A stretch of 15,416 nucleotides of DNA from UBA6382 sp963617965 (GTDB lineage Bacteria; Bacteroidota; Bacteroidia; Bacteroidales; Bacteroidaceae), in NCBI GenBank assembly GCA_963617965.1, contig CAVEQO010000044.1:1-15416 (forward strand). Reading direction: 5' to 3'. This document shows positions 7,016 to 15,393 of the stretch, one piece after another. The position numbers and the translations under genes were made by a program. Below the pieces are notes generated by a model that was not told where the DNA came from, made no database searches, and saw only the letters and a program-made list of their open reading frames with translations. Position 1 is the stretch's first letter; each line of letters starts with the position of its first letter.

Positions 7016-9643
7016 ATGATGACAGCAAAAGAGATCCGAGAGTCTTTCAAGAAATTTTTTGAATCAAAGGGACACCTCATAGTCCCGTCTGCACCCATGG
7101 TGGTGAAAGATGACCCCACGCTCATGTTCACCAATGCGGGAATGAATCAGTTCAAGGACATCATACTCGGCAACGCCAAGCCCAAGAGCCGCCGTCAGGC
7201 CGACTCGCAGAAGTGCCTGCGTGTCAGTGGGAAGCACAACGATCTTGAAGAGGTGGGGCACGACACATATCATCACACCATGTTTGAGATGCTTGGCAAC
7301 TGGAGCTTCGGCGACTACTTCAAGAAAGAGGCCATAGCGTGGGCATGGGAATACCTCGTGACAGTGCTCAAACTTGACCCCGCCAGCCTCTATGCCACCG
7401 TCTTTGAAGGCTCGCCCGAAGAAGGACTTGAGCGCGACGATGAAGCTGCCGCATACTGGGAACAGTTTCTACCCAAAGACCATATAATAAACGGCAACAA
7501 ACACGACAACTTCTGGGAAATGGGCGACACCGGTCCCTGCGGTCCGTGTTCCGAGATACATATAGACCTGCGTCCGGCTGACGAGAAAGCAGCCGTTCCG
7601 GGAGCTTCGCTCGTCAACAAGGACAACCCGCAGGTGATAGAAATATGGAACATTGTGTTCATGCAGTACAGCCGCAAGGCCGACCGCTCCCTTGAACCGC
7701 TTCCGGCAAAGGTGATAGACACCGGCATGGGCTTTGAACGTCTGTGTATGGCTCTCCAGGGCAAGCGCAGCAACTACGATACAGATGTGTTCCAACCACT
7801 CATCAGGACCATCAGCCAGCTTTCCGGCGAGACCTACGGCAAGGACGGGAAGAAAGACGTGGCCATGCGTGTCGTGGCCGACCACGTCAGGGCTATAGCC
7901 TTTTCCATAGCCGATGGGCAACTGCCCGGCAACGCCAAGGCGGGATATGTGATACGCCGCATTCTGCGCCGGGCCGTGCGTTATGGCTACACTTTCCTTG
8001 GCTTCAAGGAGGCATTCATGTACAAGCTGCTGCCTACCCTCATAGCGGAGATGGGCGATGCCTACCCGGAACTCATAGCACAGAAGACGCTCATCAGCAA
8101 GGTGATGCATGAAGAGGAGGACTCTTTCCTGCGCACTCTCGCCACAGGCATCAGCCTCCTCGACAGCGTCATCAGGGAGACGAAAGAACAGGGCAAGACT
8201 GTCATCAACGGCGTACAGGCTTTCACTCTCTTTGACACTTTCGGCTTTCCCCTTGACCTCACGGAGCTGATTTGCCATGAACACGGGCTGGAAGTTGACA
8301 CCGATGCTTTCAACCGGGAGATGCAGAAACAGAAGGAACGCGCCCGTAACGCCGCCGCTACGGAAACTACAGACTGGGTGGTGCTGGCTCCGGGCGAGAC
8401 GCAGACCCATTACCTTGACTGTACCGAACACGTCTGCCGTATTCTGAAATACCGCCGTGTGGTACAGAAGAAGAAAGCCTACTATGAACTGGTTCTTGAC
8501 CACACGCCGTTCTACGCCGAAATGGGTGGTCAGGTGGGCGACACCGGCGTACTGGCAGGCGTGGGACAGGAAGTGAAAATCTTCGACGTGAAACGCGAAA
8601 ACAACCTGCCGGTACACCTCACGCTGGAAATGCCGGAAGACCCCAATGCGGAATTCACGGCCCGCGTTGATACGGCCCGCCGCCATGCCTCGGAGGCCAA
8701 CCACTCGTGCACACACCTGCTTGACCAGGCTCTCCGCGAGGTTCTCGGCAGTCATGTGGAGCAAAAAGGTTCTCTGGTGACCCCCGACAGCCTCCGGTTT
8801 GACTTCAGCCATTTCCAGAAAGTCTCGCGCGAAGAACTGCGCAAGGTGGAGCGGCTCGTCAACGAACGCATACGTCAGGACATCCCCATTCAGGATCACA
8901 GGGACATTCCTGTTGGCGAGGCCAGAAAGATGGGAGCCGTAGCTCTCTTCGGCGAGAAATACGGCGACAGGGTACGCGTGGTACAGTTCGGCAACAGCAT
9001 AGAGTTCTGCGGCGGATGCCACGTGAAGTCCACCGGTCACATAGGTATCGTGCGAATCGTGTCAGAAAGCAGCGTTGCGGCGGGAGTGCGCCGTATAGAG
9101 GCCATCACCGGCAAAGCTGCCGAAGAGAGCGTATACCGCATGGAAGAGATAATCGACGGTCTGCGTGAACTGCTTGGGCAGAAAGACATCAAGGCGGCCA
9201 TAGAGAAGACAATAGCCGAAAACGCAAGTCTGCACAAGCAGGTGGAGGATGCACAGAAAGAGATGGCGCAGAAACTGCGCGACAAGATAGTCAAGGAAGC
9301 CTACGTCAATGCCGACGGCATACGTGTTGCCAGACAAGTGTTCGTGACCGACATCCCGGCAAACACCGTCAAAGACATTGCCTTTCAAATCATCAACGCC
9401 ATTCCAGACAAGACGCTGTGCGTTCTGGGAAGCAAGTTCGACGACAAGCCTCTCATCACTGTCATCATAAGCAAGGATCTCATTGAGAGCCGCAACCTCA
9501 ATGCGGGAAATCTCGTGCGCGAAGCCGCCAAACTCATAAAGGGTGGAGGAGGAGGCGCTGCCCATTTTGCCACGGCCGGCGGCAAGGATACCACAGGCAT
9601 TGATGCCGCCGTAGACAAAGTGGTGGAGCTGGCGGGGCTGTAA
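7016..9643 (+). CDS. alaS: Alanyl-tRNA synthetase
   Basis: This cytosolic class II synthetase charges tRNA-Ala with alanine and edits mischarged Ser/Gly. The 875-aa length is full. The N-terminal catalytic domain begins MMTAKEIRESF and contains PTLMFTNAGMNQFKD (34-48) and HHTMFEMLGNWSFGDYFK (86-103). The editing domain has the zinc ligands H563/H567 in HSCTH and C665/H669 in CGGCH, where many homologues have CGGTH. The C-terminal oligomerisation/tRNA-binding region carries GGGGGAAHFATAGGKD (843-858). Two consecutive ATG codons at 7016 and 7019 are both possible starts. The first is chosen for its agreement with relatives. It heads a plus-strand cluster: 20 bases after its stop comes a membrane-protein gene. 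Confidence 0.98.
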   Translation: MMTAKEIRESFKKFFESKGHLIVPSAPMVVKDDPTLMFTNAGMNQFKDIILGNAKPKSRRQADSQKCLRVSGKHNDLEEVGHDTYHHTMFEMLGNWSFGDYFKKEAIAWAWEYLVTVLKLDPASLYATVFEGSPEEGLERDDEAAAYWEQFLPKDHIINGNKHDNFWEMGDTGPCGPCSEIHIDLRPADEKAAVPGASLVNKDNPQVIEIWNIVFMQYSRKADRSLEPLPAKVIDTGMGFERLCMALQGKRSNYDTDVFQPLIRTISQLSGETYGKDGKKDVAMRVVADHVRAIAFSIADGQLPGNAKAGYVIRRILRRAVRYGYTFLGFKEAFMYKLLPTLIAEMGDAYPELIAQKTLISKVMHEEEDSFLRTLATGISLLDSVIRETKEQGKTVINGVQAFTLFDTFGFPLDLTELICHEHGLEVDTDAFNREMQKQKERARNAAATETTDWVVLAPGETQTHYLDCTEHVCRILKYRRVVQKKKAYYELVLDHTPFYAEMGGQVGDTGVLAGVGQEVKIFDVKRENNLPVHLTLEMPEDPNAEFTARVDTARRHASEANHSCTHLLDQALREVLGSHVEQKGSLVTPDSLRFDFSHFQKVSREELRKVERLVNERIRQDIPIQDHRDIPVGEARKMGAVALFGEKYGDRVRVVQFGNSIEFCGGCHVKSTGHIGIVRIVSESSVAAGVRRIEAITGKAAEESVYRMEEIIDGLRELLGQKDIKAAIEKTIAENASLHKQVEDAQKEMAQKLRDKIVKEAYVNADGIRVARQVFVTDIPANTVKDIAFQIINAIPDKTLCVLGSKFDDKPLITVIISKDLIESRNLNAGNLVREAAKLIKGGGGGAAHFATAGGKDTTGIDAAVDKVVELAGL

Positions 9644-9663
9644 CACGGCAAAGACAAAAAACG

Positions 9664-10071
9664 ATGGACAGATACATACACCGAGGCGATATCACATTCG
9701 CACTGCTGCTGGCATTTTTCCTGACATGGTACAACGTGCTGGGGACGGCGCAGCGCACAGGCTTCACGACTCTTGAAGTCGCCCGTCTGGTGGTAGGGTT
9801 CGCCATGGTGGCGGTACTGCTTGAGACGGTCTTCGCCCTGATATGCTATCTCAGAAAGAAACCGCTGTTCGGCAGAAGGAAGTCCGCGTTTTTCTCGTGG
9901 AAGAGGACTCTGCCTGTCTCCGTTCTGGTTTCGGGACTGAGTACTATGTTCTACTATGTCTACCTGCCCTCGCCTCTTGGCCATGCGGCAACGCTGCTGC
10001 TTGCCGCAGGCTTCGTGACAGGCATTCTGCTGACTATGCTCTACTTCTACAGTCTTGTAGAAAGGAAATGA
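9664..10071 (+). CDS. Small four-helix membrane protein of unknown function
   Basis: I do not recognise a family for this 135-aa protein. It has four hydrophobic stretches suited to membrane helices: about 10-27, 39-63, 82-101 and 106-130. A basic loop (LRKKPLFGRRKSAFFSWKR, about 63-81) lies between helices 2 and 3 and is probably cytoplasmic. There is no signal peptide cleavage site and no obvious catalytic motif. The gene begins 20 bases after alaS and its TGA overlaps the ATG of the helicase gene (ATGA). This tight packing and the absence of a competing frame argue that it is real and co-transcribed. A link to helicase function would be inference only. Confidence 0.8.
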   Translation: MDRYIHRGDITFALLLAFFLTWYNVLGTAQRTGFTTLEVARLVVGFAMVAVLLETVFALICYLRKKPLFGRRKSAFFSWKRTLPVSVLVSGLSTMFYYVYLPSPLGHAATLLLAAGFVTGILLTMLYFYSLVERK

Positions 10072-11525
10072 TAGCCGACACTTTTCTGGCAAACATACGC
10101 AAATCGCTCCCTTTCGGGCTTACTCAAGCCCAGGAGGAGGCGGTGAGGCGACTGGGTGTCTTCATCTTTGCCTCCCGACCATACTCCGCCTACGTACTGC
10201 GGGGCTATGCCGGCACGGGCAAGACCACCGTCACCGCCGCTGTCATAAGGCAGCTGCACAAGTTCGGGCGCGAAACGGTACTTCTTGCCCCCACCGGACG
10301 CGCGGCAAAGGTCCTGTCGCAACACTCTGGCTTCCCGGCATTCACCATACACAAGGAAATATACCGGCAGAAACAGGTGGGCGACCTTGACTCCGCCTTT
10401 GACCTTGATATCAACAGACACAGGAACGCCGTGTTCTTTGTGGACGAAGCCTCCATGATATCAAACGCTCCCGACAACCTGTCCCCTTTCGGCTCCGGAC
10501 GCATGCTGGAAGATCTCGTCACCTACGTCTACAGCAGTGTGGGCTGCTGTCTCGTCTTCATAGGCGACAACGCCCAGCTTCCCCCGGTAGGTGAGGATGG
10601 AAGCCCCGCACTGTCAGTCACACGCCTCAAATCAATGGGGCTTGAAGCCACCGGTTTCCAACTCGCCACCGTCATGCGCCAGACCGCCCGGAGCGGCATT
10701 CTCCACAACGCCACGGCCATACGTCAGAGCATAGCGGCAGACGATACCGCCAGACCGCCCACAATAAGTTTCTCACCGTTCAACGACATATGCAACGTGA
10801 TCGGCAGCGAACTCATCGAAAGCCTCGAAAGCGACTATAGCCGATATGGCACGGAAGAGGTGGTTGTCATCACACGCTCCAACAAGCAGGCTGTCAGATA
10901 CAACCTCGGCATACGCAGCATGATATTCGGGCGCGAGGAAGTGCTCTCCGCCGGCGATGCAGTGATGGTTGTACGCAACAACTACTACTGGACGGAGCGA
11001 TATGCAGCCGGAGTTAATGAGAGTGAAGGGGCTGAGGCAGCACCGCCCGTCAACTTCCTGGCCAATGGCGACATAGCTGTCGTCACACACATCGGCAACC
11101 ATACCGGACTTTACGGACTCCACTTTGCCGATGTCACGCTGCGGTTTCCCGACTACAGCGACTTCGAGATGGACGTGAGGGTGCTGCTCGACACGCTGAC
11201 ATCCGAAAGCCCGTCGCTGACCAGAGAGCAGAGCGAAGCTCTCTACCGTGGGGTCATGGAAGACTTTTCGGACATAACCGACAAGAAAGAACGCATCAGG
11301 AAGATGCGCCTTGATCCCAACTTCAATGCAGTGCAGATAAAGTATGCCTATGCCGTCACTTGCCACAAGGCACAGGGTGGACAATGGAGCTGCGTCTACC
11401 TCGACCAGGGGTGGCTGCCGCCCGACAGTATCAACCTCTCCTACTACCGCTGGCTCTACACCGCCTTCACCAGAGCTGCCCGGCAGCTGCGTCTCGTCAA
11501 CTGGCCTGAACGGCAGTCCGACTGA
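10068..11525 (+). CDS. RecD-like superfamily 1 DNA helicase (UvrD_C_2 type)
   Basis: This is an ATP-dependent DNA helicase of the SF1B/RecD2-like group, 485 aa from the ATG at 10068. The open frame extends upstream to 9843, but that part is out of frame over the membrane-protein gene and lacks family sequence, so the ATGA-overlapping start is preferred. Motifs in order are LTQAQEEAV (18-26, Q motif), GYAGTGKTT (46-54, Walker A), LLAPTGRAA (72-80, Ia), VFFVDEASM (122-130, Walker B), IGDNAQLPPVG (165-175, III), VMRQ (202-205, IV), YAVTCHKAQGGQW (427-439, V) and RWLYTAFTRA (461-470, VI). It lacks the long N-terminal region of RecD2 and no RecB/RecC genes are nearby, so it is probably a stand-alone repair or recombination helicase. 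Confidence 0.93.
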   Translation: MIADTFLANIRKSLPFGLTQAQEEAVRRLGVFIFASRPYSAYVLRGYAGTGKTTVTAAVIRQLHKFGRETVLLAPTGRAAKVLSQHSGFPAFTIHKEIYRQKQVGDLDSAFDLDINRHRNAVFFVDEASMISNAPDNLSPFGSGRMLEDLVTYVYSSVGCCLVFIGDNAQLPPVGEDGSPALSVTRLKSMGLEATGFQLATVMRQTARSGILHNATAIRQSIAADDTARPPTISFSPFNDICNVIGSELIESLESDYSRYGTEEVVVITRSNKQAVRYNLGIRSMIFGREEVLSAGDAVMVVRNNYYWTERYAAGVNESEGAEAAPPVNFLANGDIAVVTHIGNHTGLYGLHFADVTLRFPDYSDFEMDVRVLLDTLTSESPSLTREQSEALYRGVMEDFSDITDKKERIRKMRLDPNFNAVQIKYAYAVTCHKAQGGQWSCVYLDQGWLPPDSINLSYYRWLYTAFTRAARQLRLVNWPERQSD

Positions 11526-11650
11526 AAAGGTCATATCCGCCGCACGCAGAGAGCCTCCTGTCGCATATGAAAACGGGCTGTCAGAAAGACCGGATTTTTT
11601 CCTACCGCATTTTAAACCGGTCTGCTCAGCATTTTGTGCAGGAAAAAGAC

Positions 11651-11658
11651 TATCTTTG
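11651..11658 (+). promoter_or_regulatory. -7 box of the flippase-pair promoter
   Basis: TATCTTTG fits TAnnTTTG and lies 50 bases before the ATG at 11709. The nearest upstream TTTTG (11632-11636) is only 14 bases away, so the -33 element is unclear. The rest of the 183-bp gap after the helicase holds no supported gene. A 7-bp arm pair (11587-11593 with 11617-11623) with a 23-base loop is too weak to call a terminator. Confidence 0.55.
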
Positions 11659-11708
11659 TACTCCATAAACTGCGACCCACAACATACGGCACACCGAGTG
11701 ACTGCCCT

Positions 11709-12707
11709 ATGAACACAAAAAGCACCATTTGGAAGACACTGCAGGTAATCCTGCCATTTGTACTGAGCGGTGGAATCCTCTACTGGATGTACCGCAACTC
11801 CGACCTCGGGCGCATAGGCGATGTGCTCCTGCGCATGAGGTGGGAGTGGATGCTGCTGTCGTTCATTCCGGGCATACTGGCACAGGTGTTCAGGGCTTTG
11901 CGCTGGCAGCAGTCGCTCTCTCCCATCGGCGAACGATGCCGCACGCATATGGCCATCTGTGCCATCTTTATCAGCTATACCGCCAGCCTCGTGATACCCC
12001 GTATCGGGGAGTTCCTGCGCTGCGGCGTGCTTGCCCGCAAGGACAGAGTGTCGTTTGCCAAATCACTCGGCACTGTGGTGACGGAACGTGCCGTCGATGT
12101 GCTGATCATGGTACTGCTGTGCGCGACCGTGATTGCATACCAGTGGAAGCAGTTCTCCGACTTCTTCGCCCTGACGGGAGTCAGCATCACCACTACCCTG
12201 TCGCGTTTTACCAGCACGGGTGTCTGGGTGTCGGCACTGTGTACGGGCGGTATTCTGTCGCTGTTTTTCGTGCTTGCCCGCAGGCTGTCAATCATGCGCA
12301 AGGTCAAATACATGATGCGTGGACTGCTCATGGGGATTATGTCGGTAAGGAAAGTGCGCAACCTGCCCCTCTACGTATTTTATTCGGTAGCAATATGGAT
12401 CTGCTACTTCTTCCATTATTACCTTACTTTCTACTGCTTTGATTTCACCTGCAACATAGGGCTGGCGGCGGGAGTGGTGTCATTCTGTACTGGAAGCATC
12501 GCCGTGATAGTGCCCACCCCAAACGGTGCCGGCGCATGGCACTTTGCCGTAAAGACCATACTGGTACTCTACGGGCTTGGGGCTGACGATGCACTTGACT
12601 TCGCTCTGGTGGTACACAGCGTCCAGACCCTCCTGCTCGTGGCTCTCGGCATCTACGGCGTTTTCGCCGTGCATTTCACGTCTGTACGCAAGCAACCGGC
12701 CAGATAG
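11709..12707 (+). CDS. Flippase-like membrane protein (UPF0104/LPG_synthase_TM family), copy 1
   Basis: This 332-aa polytopic inner-membrane protein has about seven to eight hydrophobic segments. Family hallmarks are FRALRWQQSLSPIGERC (61-77), IPRIGEFLRCGVLARKD (96-112), GTVVTERAVDVL (121-132) and VPTPNGAGAWH (268-278). Related proteins include the membrane domain of MprF and proteins proposed to flip lipid or glycolipid substrates. The catalytic soluble MprF domain is absent, so this protein does not by itself aminoacylate lipids. The start at 11709 is preferred over the in-frame ATG at 11634, because the latter precedes the -7 box at 11651 and adds unrelated residues. It is followed 33 bases later by a paralogue in the same frame. 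Confidence 0.88.
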   Translation: MNTKSTIWKTLQVILPFVLSGGILYWMYRNSDLGRIGDVLLRMRWEWMLLSFIPGILAQVFRALRWQQSLSPIGERCRTHMAICAIFISYTASLVIPRIGEFLRCGVLARKDRVSFAKSLGTVVTERAVDVLIMVLLCATVIAYQWKQFSDFFALTGVSITTTLSRFTSTGVWVSALCTGGILSLFFVLARRLSIMRKVKYMMRGLLMGIMSVRKVRNLPLYVFYSVAIWICYFFHYYLTFYCFDFTCNIGLAAGVVSFCTGSIAVIVPTPNGAGAWHFAVKTILVLYGLGADDALDFALVVHSVQTLLLVALGIYGVFAVHFTSVRKQPAR

Positions 12708-12740
12708 CCGACTTCCATCATACAGCAAAAACCGACTCCC

Positions 12741-13709
12741 TTGAAACGGCTTGCCCAAATATCGGTATCGCTCCTGTTGACCGGCACAGTGATGTACTGC
12801 CTGTACCATGACTTCCCGTTTCGGGACATCAGCGATACTTTGGTCTACGGCACAGACTGGCTGTGGGTGGTGGCAGGTATGGGAGCGGGCGCAACAGCTC
12901 TGTTCCTTCGGGCCTCACGATGGAATCTGCTGCTCAGTCCACTGGGGGCAAGGTGCGGAATACGCAACCTTGCAGGAGCGGTGTTCATGTCGTTTGCCCT
13001 TAGCCTGCTCATTCCGCGCATAGGCGAGATTTCAAGGTGTGCCACCCTGCGCAAGACCGACGGGGTGTCATTTTCCGGTAGTGTAGGCACGGTGGTGGCG
13101 GAACGTGTTGCCGACACGCTGACACTGCTTGCACTCATAGGCATTGTCTTTTGCTGGCAGTGGGATTATGTGCGTGCGTTCCTCCCCTCTTCGGTTTCCG
13201 CCGCTGTCGGCAACAACCTGATTACCGTTGCTCTCATTGGGACTGGCGTGGCGGCAATGGTGGCGTTGTGTGTATGGAAATTTCGCAAAAACAGGGGATT
13301 CATGTCAAAACTCTCCAAATTCAAGGCCGGATTGCTCTCGGTGGGGTACTGCGGGCATCCGTGGCTTTTCGCTGGATATTCCATATTGATATGCCTGTTC
13401 AACCTGCTGAGCCTGTGGCTGATGTTCTACGCATTCCCCTTTACCTCCGGCATTGGTGCCGGATCCGCACTGCTGTCGTTCTGCATGATTGCTTTCGCGA
13501 TGGTGGTCCCGACCCCCAACGGAGCCGGTCCGTGGCACTATGTGGTAATTACGAGTCTGGTGCTCTACGGCGTAGGAAAGACCGATGCCAGCACTTTCGC
13601 CCTCATTGTACATTCCTTTCACACGCTTACGGTCATTCTGCTGGGATTTGCGGGAATGGTCATGCTCCGTAAGCGGAAACCGGCTTTACCGCAACGCCAC
13701 TTTTCCTGA
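12741..13709 (+). CDS. Flippase-like membrane protein (UPF0104/LPG_synthase_TM family), copy 2, TTG start
   Basis: This is a paralogue of the preceding gene, 322 aa. Equivalent motifs are FLRASRWNLLLSPLGARC (55-72), IPRIGEISRCATLRKTD (91-107), GTVVAERVADTL (116-127) and VPTPNGAGPWH (256-266). The first codon is TTG. No in-frame ATG lies between it and the upstream stop at 12705-12707, and the next ATG (codon 18) would remove most of the first membrane helix. The TTG start gives an N-terminus that lines up with copy 1. It probably shares the promoter of copy 1. The two may form a heteromer or serve different lipid substrates, but neither is shown by the sequence. Confidence 0.87.
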   Translation: MKRLAQISVSLLLTGTVMYCLYHDFPFRDISDTLVYGTDWLWVVAGMGAGATALFLRASRWNLLLSPLGARCGIRNLAGAVFMSFALSLLIPRIGEISRCATLRKTDGVSFSGSVGTVVAERVADTLTLLALIGIVFCWQWDYVRAFLPSSVSAAVGNNLITVALIGTGVAAMVALCVWKFRKNRGFMSKLSKFKAGLLSVGYCGHPWLFAGYSILICLFNLLSLWLMFYAFPFTSGIGAGSALLSFCMIAFAMVVPTPNGAGPWHYVVITSLVLYGVGKTDASTFALIVHSFHTLTVILLGFAGMVMLRKRKPALPQRHFS

Positions 13710-13759
13710 AACACCCATATCAATCATTGCCGTAACAACGTCTGAATAAAGCCTTGGAG

Positions 13760-13784
13760 TTTGCCAAACTGTCATTGTGGCAAA
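13760..13784. other. 7-bp inverted repeat between the flippase pair and pepD
   Basis: TTTGCCA (13760-13766) pairs with TGGCAAA (13778-13784) across an 11-base loop, 50 bases after the flippase stop. There is no U-tract. It could be a weak transcript-end hairpin or a protein-binding site for pepD control. The sequence does not decide which. Confidence 0.3.
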
Positions 13785-13841
13785 GTTACGTTCCTTATGA
13801 ACTTGTGCGCCTTGCCGACGCTCTATACAGAAACTTTTTAG

Positions 13842-13849
13842 TAGCTTTG
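13842..13849 (+). promoter_or_regulatory. -7 box of the pepD promoter
   Basis: TAGCTTTG fits TAnnTTTG and lies 32 bases before the pepD ATG. A -33 TTG at the ideal spacing is not visible. The nearest (13812-13814) is 27 bases away, so the promoter may be weak or activator-dependent. Confidence 0.55.
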
Positions 13850-13881
13850 TAGCGAGATAACTCTAATATACGACAAAGACT

Positions 13882-15324
13882 ATGGACATTACACAACTTT
13901 CGCCCAAGGGTATATGGAAGAATTTCCACGCCCTAACCCAAGTGCCGCGCCCGTCAGGACACCTCGAAAAGATACAGGACTTCCTGCTGTCGTGGGCACA
14001 GTCGCACGGATTCGAATCTTTCAAGGACAACGCAGGCAACATCATCATGCGCAAAGAAGCCTCGCCAGGCCTTGAAGACCGCCCTATGGTCACCATGGAG
14101 GCCCACATGGACATGGTGCCGCAGAAAACCGGTGATTCCGCCCACAACTTCCTTACCGATCCCATAGAGACTTACATTGACGGCGACTGGGTAAAAGCCA
14201 GAGGCACCACCCTCGGTTCTGACGATGGCATAGGCGTGGCCACGGCCATGGCAGTGTTTGAAGACAACACTCTCCGTCACGGTCCGCTCGAGGCTATCTT
14301 CACCGTTGACGAGGAGACCTGCATGTACGGTGTGAACAATCTCCGGCCGGAAACCCTGAAAGGCAAAATTCTCCTCAATCTCGACAACGAGACGGAGGGT
14401 GAGTTTGTCATAGGCAGCGCCAGCGGCGTGGACGTGGCCGCCGAACTGGCATATAAGCCCGAATCTGTCCCCGCTGGTTCCGCAGCCGTGGAGATTGCCG
14501 TCTCAGGACTCAAGGGCGGGCACTCCGGACTTGAAATCAACGAGGGGCGCGCCAACGCCAATAAGCTACTTGCCAACATAGCCAAAGAACTTCTTGGAAA
14601 GGGCTGCTCGCTGTCTTCGTGGAATGGCGGCGATATGCGCAATGCCATACCGAGCCGCGGCAGCATCGTAGTGACAGCTCCTGCCGGCAATGTTGATGAC
14701 ATCAAGACAGCTGCGGCCAAATGGCAGCAGACCTACAGGGCTGAATACCGGGGCATTGAGGACTGCCCCACCGTCACGGTCAGCAGCGTGGAGACTCCTG
14801 CCGAAACAATACCCGCAGCAGTGGCTCTCAACATCACCCGTGCGGTACTCGCCACTGCCATAGGACCCTACCGCTTCATTCCGCATATGCCCGGCATAGT
14901 GGAAACTTCGTGCAACCTCGGCATCGTCAGGGTGGCTGATGGCAAAGGAGAAGCCGATGTGCTGGTACGAAGTTCGTGCGACTCCAAGCTTGACGAACTG
15001 GCCTCCTCCGTGGCGTGCGCTCTGGAACTTGGTGGTTTCACCATAGATTACAAGGGCAAATACCCCGCTTGGCAGCCCGACTTCGACTCTCCGCTCGTGG
15101 CCAAGCTTCAGGAAGTGTATAGGGAGGTCAACGGCGAAGACTGCACCGTCACGGTGTGCCACGCCGGTCTGGAATGCGGCATCATCAAGACTGTCTATCC
15201 CGACATGGACGCAGTGAGTTTCGGTCCCACACTGCGCAGTCCCCACACACCCAACGAGCGCTGCAACATACCGTCGGTGGAGAAATACTACAAGTTTGTG
15301 ACAACGCTGCTGGAGAGAATCTGA
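13882..15324 (+). CDS. pepD: Aminoacyl-histidine dipeptidase (cytosolic dipeptidase D, M20 family)
   Basis: This zinc metallopeptidase hydrolyses Xaa-His and related dipeptides in the cytosol. It is 480 aa, close to the E. coli PepD length of about 485. The di-metal site is complete: H75 and D77 in EAHMDMV, D114 in GSDDGIG (112-118), the catalytic pair E144/E145 in VDEET, D168 in NLDNETEGE, and the C-terminal H455 in RSPHTPNERC. The lid/dimerisation domain lies between about residues 185 and 390, marked by GLKGGHSG. No signal peptide is present. It has its own promoter and is followed 6 bases later by a large palindromic terminator. It is a single-gene transcript by layout. Confidence 0.96.
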   Translation: MDITQLSPKGIWKNFHALTQVPRPSGHLEKIQDFLLSWAQSHGFESFKDNAGNIIMRKEASPGLEDRPMVTMEAHMDMVPQKTGDSAHNFLTDPIETYIDGDWVKARGTTLGSDDGIGVATAMAVFEDNTLRHGPLEAIFTVDEETCMYGVNNLRPETLKGKILLNLDNETEGEFVIGSASGVDVAAELAYKPESVPAGSAAVEIAVSGLKGGHSGLEINEGRANANKLLANIAKELLGKGCSLSSWNGGDMRNAIPSRGSIVVTAPAGNVDDIKTAAAKWQQTYRAEYRGIEDCPTVTVSSVETPAETIPAAVALNITRAVLATAIGPYRFIPHMPGIVETSCNLGIVRVADGKGEADVLVRSSCDSKLDELASSVACALELGGFTIDYKGKYPAWQPDFDSPLVAKLQEVYREVNGEDCTVTVCHAGLECGIIKTVYPDMDAVSFGPTLRSPHTPNERCNIPSVEKYYKFVTTLLERI

Positions 15325-15330
15325 GCGGGT

Positions 15331-15391
15331 ACTGGCTTGAAACCAAAAAAGGCGCGTTTTGAAAACGCGCCTTTTTTGGTTTCAAGCCAGT
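15331..15391. terminator. Bidirectional terminator: perfect 30-bp inverted repeat
   Basis: The left arm (15331-15360) and right arm (15362-15391) are perfectly complementary over 30 bp around a single central G. The core is a GC-rich stem (GGCGCG/CGCGCC). It is preceded by six A and followed by six T, so it gives a U-run in either direction. A further matching stretch (ACTGGCTTGAAACC) lies outside the A/T runs. It sits 6 bases after the pepD stop and 2 bases from a candidate stop on the other strand. Confidence 0.9.
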
Positions 15392-15393
15392 GC

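Noticed and set aside
6894..7028. N-terminal extension of the MerR gene to the ATG at 7028
   Set aside because: The extra 45 residues cover both divergent promoters and are unlike the family. The conserved N-terminus begins at 6893.
7469..9040. 523-codon open frame antisense to alaS
   Set aside because: It lies wholly inside a certain alaS gene. It results from the strong third-position bias of that gene, has no promoter or family motif, and its product looks like antisense translation.
9843..10067. Upstream extension of the helicase frame
   Set aside because: It overlaps the membrane-protein gene in another frame and precedes the family's Q motif with unrelated sequence. The ATGA overlap start fits better.
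11587..11623. AGACCGG/CCGGTCT pair as a terminator after the helicase gene
   Set aside because: The stem is 7 bp with a 23-base loop and no following U-run.
10773..11948. 391-codon minus-strand open frame across the helicase 3' end and the flippase start
   Set aside because: It is antisense to two well-supported genes and crosses their intergenic promoter. There is no recognisable domain and no start context.
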